DNA of 6,425 bases from Candidatus Brocadiaceae bacterium (GCA_919901895.1 CAKKQI010000332.1:1-6425), one strand, 5' to 3'. Shown: positions 1-5,494, numbered from the stretch's first letter. The notes: generated by a model from the sequence alone, not told the origin. Translations and numbers: made by a program.

Positions 1-92
1 TGCCGCCCTTCGGGGCGAGCCTCGCCCTGCGGGGCGGGGGCCAGGCAGGCAAAGACCAATCCGAGAAAGGCGAACAAAATCTTTTTAGACAT
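1..92 (-). CDS. N-terminus of an exported protein, cut by the left window edge
   Basis: The reading frame opens with ATG at 92 and stays open for 30 codons to the edge. It begins MSKKILFAFLGLVFACLAPA, a classic signal peptide with a KK n-region and a hydrophobic core at residues 5-18. Cys16 follows Val-Phe-Ala, so a lipoprotein is possible but the lipobox is poor; signal peptidase I cleavage further on is equally likely. The start is well fixed by a full AGGAGG Shine-Dalgarno 8 bases upstream. After about residue 19 the codons come from a GC-rich palindromic repeat (see 3-37) and encode a Pro/Gly/Arg/Glu-rich stretch, APQGEARPEGR. The gene lies 56 bases after the YgiT-type gene on the same strand and may be co-transcribed with it. 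The mature protein is outside the window, so its function is unknown. Confidence 0.72.
   Translation of the reverse strand, partial: MSKKILFAFLGLVFACLAPAPQGEARPEGR
3..37. repeat. GC-rich palindromic repeat, copy inside a signal-peptide gene
   Basis: CCGCCC at 3-8 can pair with GGGCGG at 32-37, with an inner palindrome GGCGAG/CTCGCC at 14-26. Bases 3-26 are identical over 24 bases to 1094-1117, the core of the stand-alone hairpin at 1090-1130. The copy lies in frame within the leftward gene starting at 92, so it is translated. The left end may continue beyond the window. Confidence 0.75.
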
Positions 93-100
93 AGACCTTC

Positions 101-106
101 CCTCCT
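101..106 (-). promoter_or_regulatory. Shine-Dalgarno of the left-edge exported protein
   Basis: CCTCCT on the plus strand reads AGGAGG on the minus strand, 8 bases before the ATG at 92. It is the strongest ribosome binding site on the leftward strand of this window. It is the main reason for accepting the short, edge-truncated reading frame as a real gene. Confidence 0.75.
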
Positions 107-148
107 AATAATGAACCCACAGCCGTAGGGACTCTGTTCTCGTCCCGC

Positions 149-409
149 CTAATGTGATTTTGACAGTACCATCTGGAAAGATTTACCTAAAGGTTGAAAT
201 CCTTTCACTTCTCCTTGAGATAGTTTTTCTCTGATTTCCTCAAAGCGTCTAACCACCCTTTGGTCATAGAGACGCTCTCCGCAATGGAGACAGACCTCGG
301 CTTTGACCTTTAAGACAACCGTATTCTTACCACCCCGAAGCAACTTTTCCACCACTTTGGTAGATAATTCTCCTCCACAGATAGGACATTTATTAAAAGG
401 TTTCATCAT
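149..409 (-). CDS. YgiT-type zinc-finger protein, probable antitoxin
   Basis: An 86-residue protein. Two CxxC knuckles, C8-P-I-C11 and C40-L-H-C43, should bind one zinc ion as in the N-terminal domain of MqsA/YgiT. The C-terminal segment (about 66-80, GEVKGFQPLGKSFQM) resembles the short tail seen in stand-alone YgiT-type proteins. The helix-turn-helix DNA-binding half of full MqsA is absent. The start is a double ATG at 409 and 406. A GGAG ribosome site lies inside the last codons of the upstream DUF4258 gene, and only 3 bases separate the two genes, so they are surely one operon and probably translationally coupled. YgiT-type proteins are typically antitoxins next to a small toxin. Neutralising the DUF4258 partner is the likely role, inferred from context rather than shown. 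Confidence 0.85.
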   Translation of the reverse strand: MMKPFNKCPICGGELSTKVVEKLLRGGKNTVVLKVKAEVCLHCGERLYDQRVVRRFEEIREKLSQGEVKGFQPLGKSFQMVLSKSH

Positions 410-412
410 ATT

Positions 413-727
413 CTATCTTCTCCTTTCCCGCCAGTTATTCCATTTTTCTGGGCTGGGCCGATATACTGTAATCAAAACCGCCCACTCTGTTTCCCGATTA
501 TATGCCCAGACACTATGCACCGGTTCATCTTTAAATGTCTTGCCATAGACCAAACAACTTGGATATGGCTTATCTTTAGGATATTGTTCAATAATCTCAC
601 CTTGGACAACTGACAAAAATATTGCTTCGTATGAAAGATTATCATCCTGTGTTTCTTCATCAGCATGGTCACTAATACGAACCTTTCCTAATTCTATCGC
701 CTTAATAATCCCTGATATTTTTATCAT
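413..727 (-). CDS. DUF4258 family protein, probable toxin partner
   Basis: A 104-residue protein matching the DUF4258 pattern. An N-terminal helix is followed by the ISDHADEE segment (His21), then an acidic loop, QGEIIEQYPKDKPYPSC (about 42-58). After these come LVYG, the VHSVW strand (His71) and a terminal ITVYRPSPEKW (about 86-96). DUF4258 proteins often sit directly before YgiT-type or other small antitoxins and are predicted to have an RNase-like fold similar to RelE/MqsR toxins. The toxin-first order here matches mqsRA. The Arg-rich tail overlaps the ribosome site of the next gene. No Shine-Dalgarno is visible before the ATG at 727; the upstream bases are AT-rich (AACCAATTAAATAAA), so the start rests on family length. 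Toxic activity is inference. Confidence 0.8.
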   Translation of the reverse strand: MIKISGIIKAIELGKVRISDHADEETQDDNLSYEAIFLSVVQGEIIEQYPKDKPYPSCLVYGKTFKDEPVHSVWAYNRETEWAVLITVYRPSPEKWNNWRERRR

Positions 728-853
728 TTTATTTAATTGGTTAATCTGTCCAAAAAGTCCTGTTTTAAGGTAGCCGCACCATTAAGAGCCGATCTCGGTA
801 GGGCGTGTAACTCAAGCCACAGTGGGATCCTATTTCCCCGACGCAGCGACAGC

Positions 854-874
854 CCCCCGATATTACATCGGGGG
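854..874. repeat. CCCCGAT/ATCGGGG hairpin, intergenic copy
   Basis: CCCCCGAT at 854-861 pairs perfectly with ATCGGGGG at 867-874 across the loop ATTAC. The same stem recurs inside the radical SAM gene (5166-5183) and in the leader of the TPR-SPOR gene (5542-5560), each time with a different 4-5 base loop. Confidence 0.8.
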
Positions 875-891
875 ATAAATGGCGCTGCCTG

Positions 892-908
892 TGGCGCTTC
901 CAGCGCCA
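892..908. repeat. Perfect 7-bp hairpin in the GC-rich cluster
   Basis: TGGCGCT at 892-898 and AGCGCCA at 902-908 flank a 3-base loop TCC. There is no following T-run on either strand, so it is not an obvious intrinsic terminator. Confidence 0.6.
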
Positions 909-1023
909 GAAGACGCCCCCGTTCCGTCCCGCCCCAAGAGCGGGGACCCCGCCCGAAGCGAGGTTCCCGCCTCTGGCGAGGTTCGACCCGAAGGGCGACG
1001 CCCTCTTGGCGATCCGCCATAAT

Positions 1024-1039
1024 ATAAACAAGTGTTTAT
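1024..1039. repeat. AT-rich inverted repeat, operator-like
   Basis: ATAAACA at 1024-1030 and TGTTTAT at 1033-1039 form a perfect 7-bp inverted repeat around AG. It sits at the boundary between the GC-rich cluster and the AT-rich gap. A dimeric regulator could bind it, but it lies about 300 bases from the nearest start codon and may be chance in AT-rich DNA. Confidence 0.35.
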
Positions 1040-1089
1040 GCAACAGGCTCTATTCTGAAATTAATCCATTTATCATGGTCTCGCCTCGT

Positions 1090-1130
1090 CTTCCCGCCCT
1101 TCGGGGCGAGCCTCGCCAAAGGGCGGGAAG
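1090..1130. repeat. Long palindromic hairpin, stand-alone copy of the left-edge repeat
   Basis: CTTCCCGCCCTT at 1090-1101 pairs perfectly over 12 bp with AAGGGCGGGAAG at 1119-1130. Within the loop, GGCGAG and CTCGCC (1105-1117) form a second stem. Bases 1094-1117 are identical to 3-26 in the exported-protein gene. The copy lies in non-coding DNA, and no T-run follows it on either strand, so a dispersed repeat fits better than a terminator. Confidence 0.8.
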
Positions 1131-1286
1131 CGGGTCGGCCAATCTGCCACAATAACTATGGACAAGTTATTTTACTATATCAAAAAGCAAAGTTAAATCA
1201 AGAAAATTATTCAACAAAGCCTAAATTATTCCGGCTTCTTTTCTTCCTGGTCAAGAAAAATCTTTGCAAAAATTCAGATAAATTCA
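1131..1286. other. AT-rich gene-free stretch with one weak inverted repeat
   Basis: No reading frame of note on either strand. AATAACT at 1151-1157 and AGTTATT at 1165-1171 form a perfect 7-bp inverted repeat with a 7-base loop. It is a possible regulator site or weak terminator-like stem, but AT-only arms make it unconvincing. The rest is A/T-rich without recognisable structure. Confidence 0.4.
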
Positions 1287-1314
1287 TTGATTTTTAAGTT
1301 TTCAATGATATAAT
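1287..1314 (+). promoter_or_regulatory. Extended -10 promoter of the caspase gene
   Basis: TTGATT at 1287-1292 and TATAAT at 1309-1314 are spaced 16 bases apart, and TGA immediately before the -10 box provides the extended -10 TGn element. Transcription would begin near 1321 and give a leader of roughly 118 bases that includes the hairpin at 1347-1404. Confidence 0.6.
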
Positions 1315-1346
1315 AAAAATAACATTTTAAAAAAAATATGCCTGTG

Positions 1347-1404
1347 GTTCGGCAGGCTCACCACTAATTAGGCTATGATTAGTAGGTAGTGAGCGAAGCC
1401 GAAC
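1347..1404. repeat. Imperfect palindromic repeat in the caspase gene leader
   Basis: Three stacked stems: GTTCGGC (1347-1353) with GCCGAAC (1398-1404), GCTCAC (1356-1361) with GTGAGC (1389-1394), and ACTAAT (1363-1368) with ATTAGT (1378-1383). These give about 19 bp around a 9-base loop. TCGGCAGGCTC at 1349-1359 is identical to 5131-5141 in the radical SAM gene, so the arms belong to the same repeat family as that coding insert. It lies between the predicted promoter and the ribosome site. Confidence 0.75.
1368..1382 (+). repeat. TTAGGCTATGATTAG repeat, copy 1 of 3
   Basis: A 15-base exact repeat lying in the apical part of the leader hairpin. Copy 2 follows 43 bases downstream at 1411-1425. 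Confidence 0.85.
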
Positions 1405-1410
1405 TACCTG

Positions 1411-1425
1411 TTAGGCTATGATTAG
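1411..1425 (+). repeat. TTAGGCTATGATTAG repeat, copy 2 of 3, at the caspase gene start
   Basis: Exact repeat that contains an in-frame ATG (1418) and whose last AG begins the AGGAGG ribosome site. The match with the minus-strand copy at the radical SAM start extends to 20 bases (1406-1425 versus 5394-5413). Confidence 0.85.
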
Positions 1426-1429
1426 GAGG
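1424..1429 (+). promoter_or_regulatory. Shine-Dalgarno that decides the caspase gene start
   Basis: A full AGGAGG ends 9 bases before the ATG at 1439, which is an ideal spacing. The in-frame ATG at 1418 lies upstream of this site and has no purine-rich leader of its own. The ATG at 1430 directly abuts it. Hence 1439 is preferred. Confidence 0.75.
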
Positions 1430-1438
1430 ATGCCCCTT

Positions 1439-4345
1439 ATGTCAAAGAGAAAATGCTGGTCAAAAACAATCTGTGTCTTAACGGGAATTTCATTGCTCGT
1501 TAACTCGTCCTGTGTAACTTCAACCAGAAATTTAGGCGAGTTTAAAGAAGAAATGGTCAGTGAACGTAAAGTAAAAAGCGAAGAAATGACCAATCCTCCG
1601 GTCGTGGAAATAACTAAAAAACCATCGGCGGCTGAACCGGAGATCGGCGTTAAAGTGACGGCCGAGATGATCAGGCGTGATTCGTTCGTGCAGAAATACG
1701 AAAAATCGGAAAAGATTGAACAAATCACCAGCGGCAAAGGTTTAATGATTCTGGGCGGAATCAGTATGGGAACAGGACTTGTTTCATGGATAATTAATAC
1801 CGTCCAGGCGACTGAAGATACGACTCTTTCTGACGCGGAAAACAAAGAAAACGAGGATAAGTATCTACCTAAAGCAAAACAGGGATTACAGATTCTGGCC
1901 GTCGGATTAATTCCGCTGATCGTCGGTTCGGCGACCGAAAAAAAGACGATCTCTTCATATCGCTCGGTTGGAAGTTCCGAAAATAATATTACGCGTGATA
2001 CGAATCTGAACCGAATCGTTCCCGCGAGTAATTTGACCGTCAATACCTCTGTGCAAAATGACCAGGTGATTCGCTCTGCTTCTGCGACGACCGACGGAAA
2101 AGGCCTGGCCGTTCTTAAAATAGATAATCTCCTGTGGGAAGTAATTGCGAACTCGCCGAAACTACCGGATAATCTGACGGTGGCCATTGAACCGCAAAAC
2201 GGCCGCAAAACTAATTTACCGTTAACCATTGAAGAAGCGGTGGCCATTATGTCGCATGGAAAGGTTGATTGGTCGCGCGGGCCGGAAGGACTGACCCCTT
2301 ATCCGGAAACCCGGTTGAGCATTGGCGGAAGTTCCAAGGCCGGCGAAACAGCCACACTCACTATTGCTATTTCTAATCAAAAAGGAAAAGGTGATTGTTA
2401 CCGCATCCAGGCCCTGGTGAAAAGTGACGAAACGCTTTTCAACCGACGCATCCTGATCGGTCATCTTAAAGTGGGCGAAGAAATTACCGTGGAAGATAAG
2501 GTGGAAATACCGCGGCTGTGGACGGACCGCGTCATACCTTTAACCATATCTTTTACCGAACTTTATAATAATATTCCCGACCCTTTAGAAGCCCGGGTGG
2601 TGATTGAAGGATTACCGCGGCCGGGACTGGCTTATTCTTATCAGATTATTGACGACGGAACCGGGAACTCCGTTGGCAATGGCGATGGGCAAGCCCAGAA
2701 AGGCGAGGCGCTGGATATTGAAGTAACCGTCAATAACATCGGTTCGGTGCCGGCAAAAAACACCCAGGCGCAAATATCATTCGTTTCTGCACCAGGCGAA
2801 GGAGTCAGCATCCAGCGTAATAATTTTTCACTGGGTGACCTCGCCCCGAATGAAAGCAAAAAAGAACGGTTTACCATCGGCATCAAAAAAATTGCCCAGG
2901 CAAACGAATTTAAACTTAATCTTGAAATAAAAGAACAGGACTTTAATGTTTCCACGACTGATACCGTTAACATTAAAATTGGCGCACTGACCGAATCCAA
3001 ACCGATGGCCTTAAGTCCTAAACAGGCTTATGTAACTTCGGAAGAAATGGCGGTTTATGGCGGCGCCGGAGCCGAAAGCGTGGTTCGTTTCCGCCTGAAA
3101 AAAGATAGCCCCCTCACCGTCACCGGCCAACTCGGCGATTGGTATAAAGTTGACCTGGGAAACAACCGAACCGGCTGGGTAACTAAAAATAATATTGATT
3201 TTACCGCGCCTAAATCTGTCCCGGCCACCACTGCCACCGCGACCGCCACCCCAACCGTGATTGAAGTAATGCAAAAAGCGCCGCCCTTAATCGTCGTCGC
3301 CAACCCGCAAAAAACTGTCGTTGAAACAACCGACCCGTCGATTAAAATTGTCGGAACCGTGGGCGATGACCGTTCGGTAGAAAAAATAGATATCCTGCTT
3401 AATGGACAGGTCTTAAAAAGTCTGACCACCAGAGGCATCAGCGTGGTGGAAAGGCCCGGCGGCGCGACGGATGAAAAGGTCACCACTTATCATTTTGAAC
3501 AAGAAGTTACTCTTGTTCCAGGACTGAATGAAATCAGAATTATCGCGGCTGATGATGAAGGCCTGACCCGCAGCCATCTCATTAAAGTAACTAAAATTGA
3601 AGTCATGGGTGAAGTTCATTTATTAGTAATTGGTATCAGTAATTATGAGGACCCCAATATCAAAGACCTTCCCTACGCCGAAGAAGATGCCCGGGCCATC
3701 CTTGAATTCTTCCGGGAAAATACCCGCTCGCCGGTCAAACCGGAAAATATCACTTCAATCACCGGTAAAGAAGCCACGGCTAAAAATATCCGCAAAGCGA
3801 TCGGTCAATTAGCCAAAAAATCCAAAAAAGAAGATATGGTTATTTTTTATTACGCCGGACACGGCGATGTGGGTAAACACCCCAATCAAGGCGTTGAATA
3901 CTACCTCATCCCGGTGGATGCTGAAAAAGAAGACCTCTTCAGCACCGCGATGGAATTAAGTGAGGCCCAACGACTCTGGAGCGCCGTTACTTCAAAACGA
4001 AAAATCTTCATCGCCGATTCCTGTAATTCCGGAGGATTTACTGATTTAAGAGGCGATGTGGACGGCTTTGAAAAAGGGATGGGTGAAGGCACCATTGTAA
4101 TGACCGCATCCTCACGCGGTCAAAAGGCGCTTGAAGATTCTCGCCTAAAACATGGACTATTTACTTATTACCTTCTCGAGGGATTAAATGGCCAGGCTAA
4201 TAAAGATGCCGATAACCGGGTCAGTATCACCGAACTGAAGGAATATCTTGATAAAAACGTACCTGAGAAAGCCCGGGAAATCGGGTCAGCCCAAACACCG
4301 GTGATCAAAATAGAAAGTTCAGGCGAATTATATTTAACCAAATAA
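1439..4345 (+). CDS. Multidomain lipoprotein with C-terminal caspase-family (peptidase C14) domain
   Basis: 968 residues from the preferred ATG; an alternative in-frame ATG at 1418 adds 7. An n-region SKRKCWSK and hydrophobic core end in LVNSSC, a slightly atypical lipobox with Cys25. Hydrophobic segments at about 101-122 and 149-166 could be membrane hairpins. Beta-rich Ig/CARDB-like regions follow (about 290-390 and 394-515, the second with GDLAPNESKKERFTI). Next come a bacterial SH3 domain (about 520-588, ending GWVTKNNIDF), a Thr/Ala/Pro linker (589-617) and a Big-type Ig domain (618-721). The caspase domain (about 723-968) starts VHLLVIGISNYED, with catalytic His808 in YYAGHGD and Cys862 in ADSCNSGG. 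An EF-hand-like loop (D923, D925, E932) lies near the end. Both catalytic residues are present, so it should be an active cysteine protease of metacaspase type, probably specific for basic P1 residues. It appears monocistronic and converges on the next gene with a 33-base gap. Substrate unknown. Confidence 0.9.
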   Translation: MSKRKCWSKTICVLTGISLLVNSSCVTSTRNLGEFKEEMVSERKVKSEEMTNPPVVEITKKPSAAEPEIGVKVTAEMIRRDSFVQKYEKSEKIEQITSGKGLMILGGISMGTGLVSWIINTVQATEDTTLSDAENKENEDKYLPKAKQGLQILAVGLIPLIVGSATEKKTISSYRSVGSSENNITRDTNLNRIVPASNLTVNTSVQNDQVIRSASATTDGKGLAVLKIDNLLWEVIANSPKLPDNLTVAIEPQNGRKTNLPLTIEEAVAIMSHGKVDWSRGPEGLTPYPETRLSIGGSSKAGETATLTIAISNQKGKGDCYRIQALVKSDETLFNRRILIGHLKVGEEITVEDKVEIPRLWTDRVIPLTISFTELYNNIPDPLEARVVIEGLPRPGLAYSYQIIDDGTGNSVGNGDGQAQKGEALDIEVTVNNIGSVPAKNTQAQISFVSAPGEGVSIQRNNFSLGDLAPNESKKERFTIGIKKIAQANEFKLNLEIKEQDFNVSTTDTVNIKIGALTESKPMALSPKQAYVTSEEMAVYGGAGAESVVRFRLKKDSPLTVTGQLGDWYKVDLGNNRTGWVTKNNIDFTAPKSVPATTATATATPTVIEVMQKAPPLIVVANPQKTVVETTDPSIKIVGTVGDDRSVEKIDILLNGQVLKSLTTRGISVVERPGGATDEKVTTYHFEQEVTLVPGLNEIRIIAADDEGLTRSHLIKVTKIEVMGEVHLLVIGISNYEDPNIKDLPYAEEDARAILEFFRENTRSPVKPENITSITGKEATAKNIRKAIGQLAKKSKKEDMVIFYYAGHGDVGKHPNQGVEYYLIPVDAEKEDLFSTAMELSEAQRLWSAVTSKRKIFIADSCNSGGFTDLRGDVDGFEKGMGEGTIVMTASSRGQKALEDSRLKHGLFTYYLLEGLNGQANKDADNRVSITELKEYLDKNVPEKAREIGSAQTPVIKIESSGELYLTK

Positions 4346-4378
4346 CTGAACTGTTGACCACTGTTACATCAGATACGA

Positions 4379-5401
4379 TTAACGGCTGAACGGTTTTTCT
4401 TTTTGGAAATCCGGAATAAAATCGTCGCTGCTAATCAGGTTCTGAATATAACAGTTTTCCAACCCTAATGACTCCGCATCATTGACTACTTTTTCATATT
4501 CAGCCCGACTCAGACGGCGGTTAAGAACCGGATGCTGATGAGCCTGATAACAGGGATGGTATTGCGACATCAGACTGAGATAAGCCGTTCCGGAAATTTC
4601 CCGGACGATGAATTCAAGCGAATCAAAACTGCCGGCTTTATCCTGCGGCAGAACCAGATGTCTGACCAGAAGACCGCGCCGGGCGATGCCGTTTTCATCA
4701 GTAACCAGATTACCCACCTGGCGATACATTTCTTTAAGAGCCAACCGATTGGGCTCGACATAATCAGCCACCCGGGAACACTCCTCGGCTTGTTTATTTT
4801 CACTGTATTTGATATCGGGCAAATAAATATCCACCACACCTTCCATGAGTTTTAACGTTTCTATGCTATCATAACCGTTGGTATTGTAAACAATCGGGAT
4901 AACTAAACCATTTTCGGCGGCATAAAGAAGCGATTCTAAAATCTGGGGCACAAAATGAGTCGGCGAAACCAGATTGATATTATGGCATCCCTGCTCTTGC
5001 AAAGAAATCATTATCTGACCTAATTCGTCCGCGGCCACCGGCCGCCCCAGATATTCCTGGCTGATTTGATAATTCTGGCAAAAAAGGCAGCGTAGGTTGC
5101 AACCGGTAAAAAAGATGGTGCCGGAACCCCTCGGCAGGCTCGGGGCTGAGCCCCAGCCGAAGCCACCCCGATGAACATCGGGGCCGGATATAGGTGGTTC
5201 TTCGCCGTAATGCGGCCCGGCGCTGGAAAACACTGCGGTTACGCCGCTTTTACAAAAACCTAACTCGCCATTAAGGCGATTGGCCTCACACCGACGCGGG
5301 CATAAGATGCATTTTTTCAATATCTCTTTGGCCAAAACAACCCGCCGGCCTAATTCGCCTGATTTTAATAATGTAAGATAGCTGCTTTTCATACTAATCA
5401 T
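4379..5401 (-). CDS. Radical SAM protein, PflX/COG1313 type (pyruvate formate-lyase activase homologue)
   Basis: 340 residues. The N-terminal Cys cluster C31-I-L-C34-P-R-R-C38 plus C50 is typical of this family. The radical SAM motif is C101-N-L-R-C105-L-F-C108, which ligates the 4Fe-4S cluster that cleaves S-adenosylmethionine. Further family landmarks are HNINLVSPTHFVPQI (about 160-174), VYNTNGYDSIETL, VVDIYLPDIKYS and VRHLVLPQDKAGS. The substrate of PflX-type proteins is not established; glycyl-radical enzyme activation is only a homology-based guess. Residues 74-90, between EEPPISG and RGSGTIFFTGC, are encoded exactly by a palindromic repeat (5132-5183) and appear to be an extra insert. 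Start ATG 5401 lies inside a repeat copy; ATG 5392 (M4) is an alternative, and neither has a strong Shine-Dalgarno. No terminator is evident in the gap to the convergent caspase gene. Confidence 0.88.
   Translation of the reverse strand: MISMKSSYLTLLKSGELGRRVVLAKEILKKCILCPRRCEANRLNGELGFCKSGVTAVFSSAGPHYGEEPPISGPDVHRGGFGWGSAPSLPRGSGTIFFTGCNLRCLFCQNYQISQEYLGRPVAADELGQIMISLQEQGCHNINLVSPTHFVPQILESLLYAAENGLVIPIVYNTNGYDSIETLKLMEGVVDIYLPDIKYSENKQAEECSRVADYVEPNRLALKEMYRQVGNLVTDENGIARRGLLVRHLVLPQDKAGSFDSLEFIVREISGTAYLSLMSQYHPCYQAHQHPVLNRRLSRAEYEKVVNDAESLGLENCYIQNLISSDDFIPDFQKEKPFSR
5132..5183. repeat. Two-hairpin palindromic insert within the radical SAM gene
   Basis: Hairpin one: CGGC (5132-5135) with GCCG (5156-5159) and GGCTC (5137-5141) with GAGCC (5148-5152). 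Hairpin two: CCCCGATG (5166-5173) pairs perfectly with CATCGGGG (5176-5183). The unit covers 17 codons, adding residues from PDVHRGG to SLP, without shifting the frame. The first hairpin shares TCGGCAGGCTC with the caspase leader repeat, and the second shares its stem with 854-874 and 5542-5560. Confidence 0.8.
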
Positions 5402-5408
5402 AGCCTAA
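5394..5408 (-). repeat. TTAGGCTATGATTAG repeat, copy 3 of 3, at the radical SAM gene start
   Basis: Exact minus-strand copy of the 15-mer at 1368-1382 and 1411-1425. Its internal ATG is the first start codon (5401) of the radical SAM gene, in the same relative position as the upstream ATG of the caspase gene. Confidence 0.85.
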
Positions 5409-5418
5409 CAGGTTCTAT

Positions 5419-5447
5419 ATCATAATCGCTTTACCACTTCTTGTCAA
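5419..5447 (-). promoter_or_regulatory. Sigma70-type promoter of the radical SAM gene
   Basis: On the minus strand a consensus TTGACA (5447-5442) is followed 17 bases later by TATGAT (5424-5419). Transcription would start near 5412, leaving only about 11 bases before ATG 5401, or about 20 before ATG 5392. The mRNA would be almost leaderless and would begin inside the dispersed repeat. Confidence 0.7.
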
Positions 5448-5494
5448 GAGAGGGATGCATCTCAATTTTATAGACACTGTCCCTTATTTTTTGC

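Larger units (their letters stand above)
728..1020. repeat. GC-rich cluster of short palindromes, no supported gene
   Basis: From about 780 the composition rises sharply above the flanking AT-rich DNA. The stretch is packed with short inverted repeats: 854-874, TGGCGCT/AGCGCCA at 892-908, CGGGG-A-CCCCG at 941-951, and AGGGCG-A-CGCCCT at 992-1004. A direct repeat GCGAGGTTC occurs at 958-966 and 976-984. Frames stay open on both strands only because GC-rich repeats lack stop codons; the translations are Arg/Pro/Gly-rich with no recognisable domain and no ribosome site. It is best read as nested or adjacent palindromic repeat units upstream of the DUF4258 gene. Confidence 0.7.

Noticed and set aside
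303..548. An 81-codon plus-strand frame opposite the YgiT and DUF4258 genes
   Set aside because: It overlaps two genes with clear family motifs on the other strand and shows no ribosome site or recognisable sequence.
743..765. A TTAATCTGTCCAAAAAGTCC-like stretch resembling a dispersed minisatellite-type repeat seen in other bacteria
   Set aside because: There is only one copy in the window, and the resemblance rests on memory, so no repeat can be shown here.
733..1043. Overlapping open frames of 92-96 codons on both strands across the GC-rich block
   Set aside because: They lie on both strands of a palindrome-rich sequence where stop codons are scarce. The translations are Arg/Pro/Gly-rich, have no domain and no ribosome site.
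1411..2247. A 278-codon open frame on the minus strand opposite the caspase gene
   Set aside because: It is antisense to a well-supported gene with recognisable domains, has Ser/Ile/Val-rich shadow composition and no family resemblance.
4346..4378. Possible bidirectional terminator between the convergent caspase and radical SAM genes
   Set aside because: Only a weak AACTG/CTGTT-like arrangement is visible, with no GC-rich stem and no T-run.
5470..5492. GACACTGTCCCTTATTTTTT stretch resembling sequence near IS200/REP-type elements
   Set aside because: Single copy with no transposase or paired end in the window; the resemblance is recalled and cannot be verified.
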